Assembly: GCA_000961655.1 (NCBI GenBank)
Contig: LADR01000045.1
Span: 186,001-250,000 of the forward strand
Reading direction: 5' to 3'
Source: Desulfatitalea sp. BRH_c12
GTDB lineage: Bacteria > Desulfobacterota > Desulfobacteria > Desulfobacterales > Desulfosarcinaceae
Length of the DNA: 64,000 bases
This document shows positions 1 through 8,368 of this stretch, in pieces; positions within the stretch are counted from its first letter, which is position 1; each line of letters opens with the position of its first letter. Made by a program: the position numbers and the translations under genes. The notes beneath the pieces were generated by a model. It was not told where the DNA came from. It worked only from the letters and a program-made list of their open reading frames with translations, and ran no database searches.

Positions 1-870
1 GGCCAGCCAGATGAAACGGCTCCAGAACAGTCGCGGCAGCGGTCGCTTGAAGTACTCTTCATCGAAGGGCAGTACCGCCGAAATGCGTTGGAAGTCTTCG
101 GTGCTTTCGGCCTCGATGATGTCGATGACGTCATCTACGGTGATGATGCCCAGCAGGCGGGTGTCTTTGTCCACAACCGGTACGGCCAACAGATCGTACT
201 TGGAAAAAACGGCCGCCACCTCCTCGATGTCCATTTCATGGGGCACCCGGATGAGGTTGGTTTCCATAATGGCTTCCAGTTTCGCGCTGGGTTTGGACAT
301 GATCAGGTCGCGCAAGGAAATGATTCCGAGCAACTGGCGCTGCACATCGGTGATGTAAATATAATAAATGGTTTCTTTGTTGGGCGCCTGCAGCCGCAGC
401 TTTTCCAAGGCCTCGGCGACCGAAAGATATTTCGGCAGCATCGCATATTCTGTGGTCATCACGGCACCGGCCGTGCCCTCCTCGTAATGCCACAGTTTGC
501 GGATAGCGTTGCGTTCGGCCTGGGCGATCAAGGGCATGATGGTCTCGCGCACATCGGCATCCACCGCCTTGAGCAAGTCCACGCGATCGTCCGGTTCCAT
601 GTTTTCCAAAAAACGCAGCATGGTTTGCGACTTGCCTTCTTCCAGGCACTCCTGCTGCATCTCCATGGAAAGCTGTGCAAATGCTTCAATCGCTTTGTGG
701 TTGCCCACTTGGTTAAGTATTTCAACCATCTGGGCGGGCTCCGCACTGCTCTCCTCCAAAGCCTCGGCGATATCCGAAGGGTGCAGATTGCGAAGAGCGG
801 CGATTTCTTGGCTGCGCGCCTGCGGATCACTGGCGTTCAGAAGATGACTGATATCGAGCGCGAGGGTCAT
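1..870 (-). CDS. mgtE: Magnesium transporter MgtE, N-terminal part (cut by window edge)
   Basis: The first 290 codons of a minus-strand gene are visible; the rest lies beyond base 1. The visible protein is cytoplasmic: an MgtE N-terminal superhelical domain (about residues 25-130) followed by two CBS domains (about 135-260), which in MgtE sense Mg2+ and gate the channel. It ends at a stretch reading SRFIWLA, where the membrane domain should begin. The ATG at 868-870 is preceded by AGGAGG seven bases upstream, which fixes the start. The order N domain-CBS-CBS and the sequence around DVIDIIEAE are typical of MgtE, which imports Mg2+ through the inner membrane. No Mg2+ riboswitch was recognised upstream. 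Confidence 0.9.
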   Translation of the reverse strand, partial: MTLALDISHLLNASDPQARSQEIAALRNLHPSDIAEALEESSAEPAQMVEILNQVGNHKAIEAFAQLSMEMQQECLEEGKSQTMLRFLENMEPDDRVDLLKAVDADVRETIMPLIAQAERNAIRKLWHYEEGTAGAVMTTEYAMLPKYLSVAEALEKLRLQAPNKETIYYIYITDVQRQLLGIISLRDLIMSKPSAKLEAIMETNLIRVPHEMDIEEVAAVFSKYDLLAVPVVDKDTRLLGIITVDDVIDIIEAESTEDFQRISAVLPFDEEYFKRPLPRLFWSRFIWLA

Positions 871-1417
871 AAAGCGCCTCCTGATGACGTCTAGCCCGGC
901 CGTGGCCGACGGACGTTCAGGAGTGCCTGTCAGATCGAGCGCATGGATGCACTCGCGGAAGGGACGTTCCTTTGTCGGGGCCGAACGGCACTGGACCGGA
1001 ATAATTTTTTCCGACTAGGGGGTTGCGTTTCGCAACTACCACCAGAGTCCTTTTCGTCCATTGGGTTCCTCTTCGGATGTACGGCAAACAAAAATGCCGG
1101 ATCAGCCGGCACCACTGCTAAACTAAAGAACGCTAATGCAACGGCCATAAAAAATCAAGCACATAATTGGTTAGCTACGGGTAACCGCATTTGGATTACA
1201 TGGATGGTGCGAGAACGCGCCCAACGATCACCCGAAGGGCGACGCAGTTATATTTTTCTGGAATAGATCGTGCTTTTTGGGGACAACAAAAGGCGATAGG
1301 CCCCTGTTGGATGGGCGCCCGGAAAGGACGCCCATCGGGATAGTGTGCGCGGCGCCACAGCAGTGACATCACGCGTTTCTTATTTCTTAGGACCTCTCAG
1401 GCTTTGAAGGCCGCCAA
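871..1417. other. Intergenic region with small palindromes, no convincing gene
   Basis: About 550 bases separate mgtE from the next gene. There is a short stem TGCCGG-ATCAG-CCGGCA near 1095-1111, a copy of the intergenic motif GGTAACCGCATTTG at 1180-1193, and an 8 bp perfect stem at 1310-1336. Short open frames on both strands lack ribosome binding sites and recognisable domains. The mgtE promoter must lie here but no convincing -35/-10 pair was seen. Confidence 0.5.
1310..1336 (-). terminator. Hairpin downstream of the small secreted protein gene
   Basis: GATGGGCG and CGCCCATC form a perfect 8 bp stem with an 11-base loop. It lies about 80 bases past the stop codon of the minus-strand gene at 1418-1825. 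There is no T-run on that strand, so an intrinsic terminator role is weakly supported. Confidence 0.3.
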
Positions 1418-1825
1418 TCAGTCATCGTAGGCGAATGCCGGCGTCTGTTTAAGTGTGAAGCCTTTATAGCGGAAATCGCCGATATCCTTTTCCATCTTTT
1501 TCTTTGCGATATCTTCGGTTTTGAAGGCCACGCGCGCGCTACAGGTCAAATCGGCCCAATTCACCTGCATTTTCTTTTCCAAATAGTTCTGAAAAGCGGC
1601 TTCCATCTTGAGTTGAAGGGCTGTCTCCGCAACGTACTCTTCCTCATTATAGCTTTTCCCCTTGAAATTCTGGGTGAAAATGGGGCTATGATAGACGACT
1701 TTGTCGCGATAGGAATAGGCGATGATATAGTTGTAGCCAACCTCCTTGGCCCAGCACAGCGTCGCCGACCCTATTGTCATCCCAAAGACCATAACGAACA
1801 GCAATGATGTCGTTCGGAATTTCAT
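1418..1825 (-). CDS. Small secreted protein of unknown function
   Basis: A 135-residue protein with a clear signal peptide: MKFRTTSLLF, a hydrophobic core, and a probable cut after ATLCWA. The mature part of about 110 residues is rich in Lys, Tyr and Glu and has one Cys (LTCSARV). No domain was recognised. A longer frame runs upstream, but the ATG at 1823-1825 has GGAGGG close before it and begins exactly at the signal peptide, so it is preferred. It is probably periplasmic. The gene stands alone, and the neighbours at both sides give no functional hint. Confidence 0.7.
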   Translation of the reverse strand: MKFRTTSLLFVMVFGMTIGSATLCWAKEVGYNYIIAYSYRDKVVYHSPIFTQNFKGKSYNEEEYVAETALQLKMEAAFQNYLEKKMQVNWADLTCSARVAFKTEDIAKKKMEKDIGDFRYKGFTLKQTPAFAYDD

Positions 1826-2071
1826 ATACCCTCCTGCTTCATGTCTGTTGTACGTGTTAACGCATCCTTCATCGACTTGCCCCTTGGCGCACGCAATGCA
1901 TTGAAAAAGCGTTCCCATGCTGACATCACCCCACAGGGCCCGATGTGCTCGTGAGATGCGCTTCTTCACCCCACGACAATCCATTTTACCGAACAGGTGC
2001 AGAATACGGCAACCTGCGCGAATGGGTCAAGAACAAACCAATACACATACCTCCTCTTTAATGAATGGCGT

Positions 2072-3397
2072 TCACCCATCAGAATGCATTTTGGGAGGGT
2101 TGAAATAGCCGTGACGCACGTCGGGAAATTGCTGACGCACCTGGTCCAGCAGACGTCCGACTCCTATGGGCCGGCTATGTCTGGCCGTCTGGTGCATGAT
2201 GGACAAGTAGCGTAGCGGATCAAAATTCAGATTACGCCATTGAATCATGTGAATGGGATGGGCGCTCAAAAAAGCCGTCAAAGCATCGCGCTCTTCAGGG
2301 GCATCCACAAAACCGGGGCAGTTGAGATAGTTGATGGCCACATGCGCACCGCGGCCAAGGGCCATCTCGATAGTGGCGATCACATCGTCGAACGCGTACT
2401 TTGGACGAAAATAGGCTTGGTAGCAACTTTCGCGCAGGCTGTTCATACTGATGCGCAGACTGTCGAGGCCGGCATCGAGCAGCAGCGCGATTTTTTGGGG
2501 CAAGCTGCCATTCGTATTCATGTTGATGGTCCCCTGAGCGGTTTGGGACCGGATGAATCGAATGGCCTGGGCAATCGAATCGGCTTCCAACAGAGGATCG
2601 CCTTCGCATCCCTGCCCGAAGCTGACCACGGCGTCTTGAACCCGCCCGATATGGGTCAGGGCCACATCGGCGATTTCACGCGGCGTGGGCGTGAACGCAA
2701 TGCGATGCTGACTGCTGCACAGGCCGTCTTCGGTTTGCAGGGAGATGCATCCCAGGCAGCGGGCGTTGCAAGCGGTGGAGGTCGGCAGCGGCGCTTCGTA
2801 GCGGCCCAGGAAAAAATTCTTGCCAGCCGGGCAGCCGTAGGTCAACGCACAGTTTTCCAGATGGGCGCGCAACCGGTTGTCGGGCAATCGCCGCCGCATC
2901 AGGTCGATGCCACGCCTGATTTTGGACAGCGGCATGTGGCGCAAATCCTGACGCGGCTCATCATCAACTTGAATCACGGCCGAGCGGAACCGGCCGCGGT
3001 GCCAACCCGCCGCACCATATGAAAAAAGCGGCAGAAAGCCAGCCTGGGGGCGCTCCTCGTAGGCACTGGTATGGCTGATCAGAAACCCCGGGGAATTAAA
3101 GGCCGCCACCGGGAATATCGCTTCTCCCGGCACATAGGGGTTTTCAGGAAGGGCCACCACGCGACGCTCGTCGAGATCGTAGAGCAGCGGCACCCTGTCG
3201 GGAAGATACATCAGTTCGCTGCCGTAAGGCAGATCGCACGTCGCGGCCAGGGTAAGCGGCACATGCAGCGGACCATCCGCACCCAAAGCGGCGTAGCCAG
3301 GCAAATCGAATATGTCGCCGGCCGCGTTGGCCACCACCGCAGTGATAAAAAAGGATGATTTTGCGTTTTTCATGTTGGTTCTATGGGTTTTCATCAA
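2072..3397 (-). CDS. Radical SAM protein
   Basis: A 441-residue protein whose radical SAM cluster motif CxxxCxxC (CNARCLGC, Cys210, 214 and 217) follows a 200-residue N-terminal region of unknown fold. After the motif come GQGCEGDPLLE and NMNTNGSLP, the usual SAM-binding and barrel-strand signatures. It is the last gene of a minus-strand operon: its start overlaps the end of the glycosyltransferase fusion by 17 bases, suggesting coupled translation. An alternative start is the Met at codon 9. The substrate is unknown. The arsenosugar-type partner suggests, but does not show, a role in arsenic-sugar or other small-molecule modification. It does not look like canonical ArsS, because the cluster motif sits mid-protein after a long N-terminal region. 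Confidence 0.8.
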   Translation of the reverse strand: MMKTHRTNMKNAKSSFFITAVVANAAGDIFDLPGYAALGADGPLHVPLTLAATCDLPYGSELMYLPDRVPLLYDLDERRVVALPENPYVPGEAIFPVAAFNSPGFLISHTSAYEERPQAGFLPLFSYGAAGWHRGRFRSAVIQVDDEPRQDLRHMPLSKIRRGIDLMRRRLPDNRLRAHLENCALTYGCPAGKNFFLGRYEAPLPTSTACNARCLGCISLQTEDGLCSSQHRIAFTPTPREIADVALTHIGRVQDAVVSFGQGCEGDPLLEADSIAQAIRFIRSQTAQGTINMNTNGSLPQKIALLLDAGLDSLRISMNSLRESCYQAYFRPKYAFDDVIATIEMALGRGAHVAINYLNCPGFVDAPEERDALTAFLSAHPIHMIQWRNLNFDPLRYLSIMHQTARHSRPIGVGRLLDQVRQQFPDVRHGYFNPPKMHSDG

Positions 3398-4733
3398 GAT
3401 GGCCTCGATGGGTTCGGCGAACCGGCGCTGGTGTCACTCCGATCCGATACAAGGTCGCCAGGCGCCTGGGATCGATCCCCAGCACACAGCCCGCGGCGAT
3501 CACATAGTTAAGAATAGTGGTGCGCCAGATGCCCAACGCACGCCAGCGGCGCCCTGAGGTCACAGCCGCACCGGTTGCCAGGACAATGCGCCCCTCGCGG
3601 CGGACCATACGGGCAAAAAGCAAATCCTCGGCAATGGGCACCTCGGGAAAGCCGCCCAAGCGTTCGAAGAGCGTTCGCCGCATGAAAAAGGCCTGATCGC
3701 CATACGGGAGCCGCAATAGTGTCGCGCGCAGATGAACGCCGCGTTCGACCCAGTGCATGGCCCAGTGATCCCAGTCGGTTTTGAATCGAAAAGCCCCCAA
3801 TGCCACGCTGCCATCGAGCAGCACGTCAAACACCTGCTTTCCAAAATCACCAGGCAGGCGCGTGTCGGCGTGCAAAAATAGCAGCACGCGCGCCCTGGCC
3901 CTGCGAGCCCCTGCATTTTGCTGCCGTGCACGGCCGCGCGCCGAGGAAACAACCACCGCGCCGGCCTGCTGTGCCATCACAGGCGTACCGTCATGGCTGC
4001 CGCCATCGGCCACGATGATCTCGATATCCGGTCCGCGCAATGCGGAAATGGCCCGGACAATGTGGTCGGCCTCGTTTAAGGTTGGAATAACGATCGACAT
4101 GTAGGGCGTGGGCCATTGCTCCCGCGGTTGGCCACGCCGCAGGTCGGCCTCTGTATCGATGTCGCCCATCGGCGCCAAAAGGGCGATCGTCAATCCATTG
4201 CGTTCAGCCGCTGCCCGAGTTTGTGATAGAACATGCGGACCGCCCCAGTCGATGCCTTGAAAAACCGGTACGGGACGACGGCAAGCGATCAGCCAGTATC
4301 CCCCGTCGTGGCTGGGTCCCAGGACCAGGTCATGCGTCGCCAGAGCCGTGAAAGCCTCAGCCACATGGCGACCGGTCAACCCGGGCACATCCGTGCCCAC
4401 CAAAACGACCTGGCCGGCCCCTTCGTCGAAGGCGGCTTCGATAGCCTGCTGCATGCGCCGGCCGAGATCACCGTGCACCTGGGCGCGCAGCCGAATCCGA
4501 CGGTCCTGCAACCAGCGCCGGACTTGGTATTTGCGGGCACCGGTATAGACAAAATCCACTGAAGCATTCGCCACCCGCAGGATCGCGGACAGCGTCCGCT
4601 CGGTCGACTGGCGCTGCCATTCGGCGGCGGCCAGAGGCCCCAGTGCCTGTATCAAGCGGGTTTTGACCTGGCCCGGCACGGGATGACGACCAAAAACGAT
4701 GACACGGCGGGCAATGGTGCGTATCGGCTGCAT
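3381..4733 (-). CDS. Fused DUF2064 nucleotidyltransferase-like and family 2 glycosyltransferase
   Basis: A 450-residue fusion. Residues about 10-205 match the DUF2064/TIGR04282 family (VFGRHPVPGQVKTRL near the N-terminus, then GTDVPGL and GPSHDGGYWL), a nucleotidyltransferase-like fold. Residues about 212-440 are a family 2 glycosyltransferase of the TIGR04283 type, with SIVIPTLNEAD and the metal-binding segment LHADTRLP. Both families are known as arsenosugar-biosynthesis-associated and often lie side by side as separate genes; here they are one polypeptide. The start codon shares a base with the stop of the upstream oxidoreductase gene (TGATG), and the 3' end overlaps the radical SAM gene, so the three are one operon. 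It is cytoplasmic with no membrane segment. The sugar donor and acceptor are unknown. Confidence 0.8.
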   Translation of the reverse strand: MQPIRTIARRVIVFGRHPVPGQVKTRLIQALGPLAAAEWQRQSTERTLSAILRVANASVDFVYTGARKYQVRRWLQDRRIRLRAQVHGDLGRRMQQAIEAAFDEGAGQVVLVGTDVPGLTGRHVAEAFTALATHDLVLGPSHDGGYWLIACRRPVPVFQGIDWGGPHVLSQTRAAAERNGLTIALLAPMGDIDTEADLRRGQPREQWPTPYMSIVIPTLNEADHIVRAISALRGPDIEIIVADGGSHDGTPVMAQQAGAVVVSSARGRARQQNAGARRARARVLLFLHADTRLPGDFGKQVFDVLLDGSVALGAFRFKTDWDHWAMHWVERGVHLRATLLRLPYGDQAFFMRRTLFERLGGFPEVPIAEDLLFARMVRREGRIVLATGAAVTSGRRWRALGIWRTTILNYVIAAGCVLGIDPRRLATLYRIGVTPAPVRRTHRGHLDENP

Positions 4734-5722
4734 CAGACCGGCTGGACTGCCAGAACAATTTTACCGAAATGGCGGCCGGATTCCATCTCTTCATGGGCCT
4801 GGGCCGCCGCGTGCAAGGGGAAAACCCGATGAATGAGCGGAGCAATCGCACGCCGCTGTAAAAGAGGGACGACCTGCGCCACAAAGTCATTGGTGATATC
4901 CGCTTTTTCCGCCACCGGTAAGGCACGCAGCACGGACCCGATCACACGCTGGCGCTTGACCATCAGGAGTCCCAGATTGATTTCGGCAACCGCGCCCCCC
5001 ATTAGGCCGATAATCACCAGACGACCGCCAACGCCCAGCACCGACAGATTCTTCGCCAGATAGGACGCCCCGATATGATCCAGAATGACATCGGCGCCCG
5101 ATCCTCCCGTGAATTCCTTGATTTCCCCAACGAAATCCTGCTGCCGGTAATCGATGACGCGATCGGCACCCAACGCCCTGACGCGCTCGATCTTGCCCGC
5201 CGAGGCGGTTACGGCAATCCTGCAATCGGACCGCAGGGCCCGGCACAGCTGAATGGCCGCGGTATTGACGCCGCCGCCCCCGCCGTGCAGGAGCACGGTT
5301 TGACCGTCTTGCACCTGGGCGATGCGGAAAAGATTCAAAAAGGCGGTGATATACACCTCGGGTACCGCGGCAGCCTCTTCGAACGTCAGCGATTCCGGAA
5401 TGACCATCGCATGCTCAGCGTACATCAGCGCGTATTCGGCGTACCCGCCACCCGCTACCAGGCCCATCACGCGGTCGCCTGTCTGCCAGCGCCCCACCCC
5501 ATCGCCGATGGCATCCACAACGCCGGCCACCTCCAGGCCTAAAATCTCCGACTCGCCCGGCGGCGGCGGATATAGACCCCGGCGCTGAACGGTATCGGCT
5601 CGATTGACGGAAGTGGCCACCACCCGCACCCGCAACTGCCCCATGCCCGGCTCCGGCAGCGGCATCTCGCCGATGGCCATCGTCTCGGGCCCGCCGAATC
5701 CATGCAACACGATCGCTTTCAT
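4733..5722 (-). CDS. NAD(P)H-quinone oxidoreductase, zinc-independent MDR family (PIG3-like)
   Basis: A 329-residue medium-chain reductase. It starts MKAIVLHGFGGPETM, has the substrate-domain segment SVNRADTVQRRGLYPPPPG and the glycine-rich cofactor loop HGGGGGVNTAAIQL. These are hallmarks of the PIG3/quinone oxidoreductase subgroup, which reduces quinones with NADPH. The frame extends 49 codons upstream, but the ATG at 5720-5722 has a GGAGG-type site before it and gives the family's normal length. It is the first gene of the operon with the glycosyltransferase fusion and radical SAM genes. It is divergent from the LtaS-like gene, so promoters for both probably lie in 5723-5904. Confidence 0.85.
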   Translation of the reverse strand: MKAIVLHGFGGPETMAIGEMPLPEPGMGQLRVRVVATSVNRADTVQRRGLYPPPPGESEILGLEVAGVVDAIGDGVGRWQTGDRVMGLVAGGGYAEYALMYAEHAMVIPESLTFEEAAAVPEVYITAFLNLFRIAQVQDGQTVLLHGGGGGVNTAAIQLCRALRSDCRIAVTASAGKIERVRALGADRVIDYRQQDFVGEIKEFTGGSGADVILDHIGASYLAKNLSVLGVGGRLVIIGLMGGAVAEINLGLLMVKRQRVIGSVLRALPVAEKADITNDFVAQVVPLLQRRAIAPLIHRVFPLHAAAQAHEEMESGRHFGKIVLAVQPV

Positions 5723-5904
5723 AACAATGCGCCTCCCCTCCAACATATACGCGGTTGCGACCGCCGTCGGTTGAATGATCCCAACCCGCCCCAGCCGGCC
5801 GCAACTCTCTTTTGCTTGACGGACGCCGCCAATTGCCCTAAGAAACAACTTTTTCGTACAACTTTCCAACGGTATCCTGCAACTTAATCTTTTTATGTCA
5901 AAAA

Positions 5905-7776
5905 ATGAAAACTAACGCCAGTAGTACCATTGGCCTTCTTTATCTATTGCTTTCAGCAATTGCGTGCGTGCTTATGACCGAAATTCTAGCCCGCACCGGT
6001 ATCGGGGAGGTCGGGCAATGGATTACACAGCATCCCAGGCTGTTTTTGCTCAACCTGTTGTTTGCGTTCTCCTTTCAAAGCCTGTTCATCGGCCTTATGG
6101 GCAGATGGCTGTCAGGACTCGTCTGGGGGGCAGCGGTGCTGTTGCTGGCCGCCGTAGTGAATGCGCTGAAACTGTCCGCCCTGCAAACACCCTTTTTGTC
6201 CTGGGACCTTTTTTATGCCCGTCAAATGCTGGCTTTAGGTCAGTCCTTGCTGGCCGGATCCCATCTTGCCTGGATCGGTGTCTTCGGGCTGCCGCCTGTT
6301 CTGATCGTGGGTGCCTGGCACCTGCATCGCCACTGGAGCGCCGTGGTGGGCTGGAAATATCGAGCCGCATTGCTGATAGCCGCTTTTTGCGGGCTGGGTG
6401 TTTTCGCCCCGATCAGCCCTGTAAACCTGCCCCGCCTTCTGCGGGTGGAAAACATTGTCTGGGAACAGCCCCAGAATTATCAGGTCAATGGATTTTTTCT
6501 GGCCTTTTCCATGAACATTTCCCCTCTGCGGATCAAACAACCCGAAGCCTACGACGAGGGACTGATAACACAGCTGTTGGAACCCAACGAAGCGTTGCGT
6601 GAAACCCCGCTGGGATACAAGGGACAGCCGGTCAGCCTGGTCATTGTGATGAGCGAATCTTTCGCCGAGCTATCCGGGCTGCCCATGCGACCTTCGGAAA
6701 ACCCGTGGAAAAATTTGCAGCGGCTTGCGGCCCGGCACCCCAGTTTCCGCCTCATTTCACCGACGGTGGCCGGCAATACAAGCCTGGTGGAGTTCGAAGC
6801 CCTCACCGGGTTGAGCCACGCGTTGCTGCCAAGCGGGTCCATTCCCTACGATCACTACCTGCACCGGCCGGTGCCGTCGATCGCGTCCCTGCTCCGCGAC
6901 CAGGGATGGCGCACCATTGCCCTGCACCCGTTCCATGGGTGGTTCTGGAATCGCACGATGGCTTACGAGCACTTGGGATTCGAACGCTACCTGTCTCTGG
7001 ACGACTTCGAAGATGCTGAAATGCGGGGGTTCTTTGTCTCCGACCAAGCCCTGGTCGACAAGATCAAAACGGTCATCGAATCGGGCGACAGCCCTTACTT
7101 TCTGCACGCGGTATCCATGCAGAACCATGGGCCGTACAATGACGAACGCTATATGGAGGACATCGTGCAGGTCGAAGGCGAGCTGCCCGACAATCTGCTG
7201 CAGGCGCTTTCCACTTATCTGACCGGCATCCGGGATGCCGACCGGCAGCTTGCCCGTTTGCTGCACTATCTGAAAAAAAGACCGGAACCGGTCGTCTGTC
7301 TGTTTTTCGGTGACCACCAGCCCGCTCTGGGCTGGGAATTGCTGCCCTATCAGGTTGAGGGGGCTTTGAGCACCAGGGAATCGGATTTCCACATGGCGGA
7401 AGTGCCGGCACTCCTATGGTCCAACAAGCCGGACCTGCTAAAAGCGGTCGATATTCCGGAATCTTTCAGCCCGTCCCATTTACCGGGCATACTGTTGCAG
7501 CAGATGGGCATAGCGTTGCCCGGCCATATGCTGCACATGCGCAAAGGCATGCAAGCCTACCCGGTGATTCATCGTCAATTTGTGCGCGGGGTTCACGGTG
7601 GCTTGCGCGATTTGAAGCTGATCCAGTCGGATCCCTGGTTCAAAGGATTTGAAATGCTGCAATATGACGTTCTGTTTGGAAATCGTTATTCGACCCGCCG
7701 CTTGCGCCCAACAGAAATCGCGCCCCGCCCCCCACTGACGCCTCTCAAGGATCATATCAAGAACCGAAATGGATAA
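5905..7776 (+). CDS. LtaS-like membrane phosphoglycerol transferase/sulfatase-fold enzyme
   Basis: A 623-residue protein with about five N-terminal membrane helices (roughly residues 9-28, 45-65, 70-90, 120-140 and 153-173) and a large periplasmic alkaline-phosphatase-superfamily domain. Catalytic signatures are visible: VIVMSESF (247-254, metal-binding Glu251), GNTSLVEF with the nucleophile Thr292, and FFGDHQP near residue 475. This layout matches the LtaS/OpgB group, which transfers phosphoglycerol or related phospho-alcohols to glycans. In a Gram-negative cell the likely product is a decorated periplasmic glucan or lipopolysaccharide, not lipoteichoic acid. The C-terminus extends about 70 residues past the usual domain. 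It is divergent from the glycosyltransferase operon and upstream of the arsenic genes. Confidence 0.85.
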   Translation: MKTNASSTIGLLYLLLSAIACVLMTEILARTGIGEVGQWITQHPRLFLLNLLFAFSFQSLFIGLMGRWLSGLVWGAAVLLLAAVVNALKLSALQTPFLSWDLFYARQMLALGQSLLAGSHLAWIGVFGLPPVLIVGAWHLHRHWSAVVGWKYRAALLIAAFCGLGVFAPISPVNLPRLLRVENIVWEQPQNYQVNGFFLAFSMNISPLRIKQPEAYDEGLITQLLEPNEALRETPLGYKGQPVSLVIVMSESFAELSGLPMRPSENPWKNLQRLAARHPSFRLISPTVAGNTSLVEFEALTGLSHALLPSGSIPYDHYLHRPVPSIASLLRDQGWRTIALHPFHGWFWNRTMAYEHLGFERYLSLDDFEDAEMRGFFVSDQALVDKIKTVIESGDSPYFLHAVSMQNHGPYNDERYMEDIVQVEGELPDNLLQALSTYLTGIRDADRQLARLLHYLKKRPEPVVCLFFGDHQPALGWELLPYQVEGALSTRESDFHMAEVPALLWSNKPDLLKAVDIPESFSPSHLPGILLQQMGIALPGHMLHMRKGMQAYPVIHRQFVRGVHGGLRDLKLIQSDPWFKGFEMLQYDVLFGNRYSTRRLRPTEIAPRPPLTPLKDHIKNRNG

Positions 7777-7835
7777 CCGTGGTCATCCCCCGAGGCGCTC
7801 ACTCGGCATAGATGGCATCCAGAAGCAGGCGAGGC

Positions 7836-7977
7836 CAGGGCAATCGCATGTAAAAACTCTCTTAAGGATACCCGAATTGGTTTACGGGATTGGCGCGGAC
7901 CACCCACCCGGATCCCCGGCCAAGCAAAGAACGCATAACAGCACGCTGCGTCCCAAGGTTTACATGCGATGGCCCTG
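7836..7977. mobile_element. MITE-like element, copy 1 (142 bp)
   Basis: The ends are near-perfect inverted repeats: CAGGGCAATCGCATGTAAA at 7836-7854 and TTTACATGCGATGGCCCTG at 7959-7977, with one mismatch. They are flanked by an 8 bp direct repeat GGCGAGGC (7828-7835 and 7978-7985), the mark of transposition. There is no coding capacity. The second copy at 44778-45099 shares the ends and much of the interior. CAGGGC ends and 8-10 bp duplications fit mobilisation by an ISAs1-family transposase encoded elsewhere (inference). Confidence 0.85.
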
Positions 7978-7996
7978 GGCGAGGCTCTGAAAAGTG

Positions 7997-8024
7997 TTGA
8001 CAAGTGGCACAAATATTCTATATT
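7997..8024 (+). promoter_or_regulatory. Sigma-70 promoter of arsR
   Basis: TTGACA (7997-8002), a 16-base spacer and TATATT (8019-8024) form a near-consensus promoter. Transcription would start around 8030-8032, at or just before the arsR start codon, so the message may be leaderless; no Shine-Dalgarno site precedes that ATG. Confidence 0.6.
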
Positions 8025-8033
8025 TCGAAATAT
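8020..8033. promoter_or_regulatory. Probable ArsR operator
   Basis: ATATTTCGAAATAT is a perfect 14 bp palindrome overlapping the -10 box and the first two bases of the arsR start codon. ArsR-family repressors bind AT-rich dyads in this position, so autoregulation is likely (inference). Confidence 0.5.
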
Positions 8034-8349
8034 GTCGAAATTAAAAAATATCCAGTTGGAAAAATATTCCGAGATGTTTAAGGCGTTGTCCAATCCTAAC
8101 CGCCTGAAGATTTTCATGCGCCTGCTGGAGTGTTGTGAACCTGGTACGGTTTGTAGCGTAGAAGATGAAAGCTGCGCCTGTGTGGGGGACCTTTCCAAGG
8201 ATCTTGAAATCGTGCCATCGACGGTTTCCCACCACATGAAGGAGTTGCGCGGCGCCGGTCTGATCCGGATGCGGCGTCAGGGCCAGCGAATCGAGTGTTG
8301 GGTCGATCCGGATGCAGTACGGCATCTGGCCGATTTTTTCCAGAGGTGA
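8032..8349 (+). CDS. arsR: ArsR-family metalloregulator
   Basis: A 105-residue winged-helix repressor: FKALSNPNRLKIF for the first helices, VPSTVSHHMKELRGAGLI for the recognition helix and WVDPDAV in the wing region. The metal-binding helix region carries Cys48 and Cys50 (SCACVGDL), equivalent to the arsenite site of classical ArsR, plus Cys34, 35 and 41, so As(III) or Sb(III) sensing is likely. The ATG at 8032 gives normal length; a frame beginning inside the MITE at 7969 is not credible. It is the first gene before arsM, 19 bases apart, and probably represses the whole operon through the palindrome over its own promoter. Confidence 0.88.
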   Translation: MSKLKNIQLEKYSEMFKALSNPNRLKIFMRLLECCEPGTVCSVEDESCACVGDLSKDLEIVPSTVSHHMKELRGAGLIRMRRQGQRIECWVDPDAVRHLADFFQR

Positions 8350-8368
8350 TATATTAGGAGGGCGCATC

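Noticed and set aside
930-1148. 72-codon minus-strand frame upstream of mgtE with a hydrophobic start
   Set aside because: No ribosome binding site and low-complexity C-terminus; probably chance.
943-1266. 107-codon plus-strand frame
   Set aside because: No ribosome site or domain; spans palindromic intergenic DNA.
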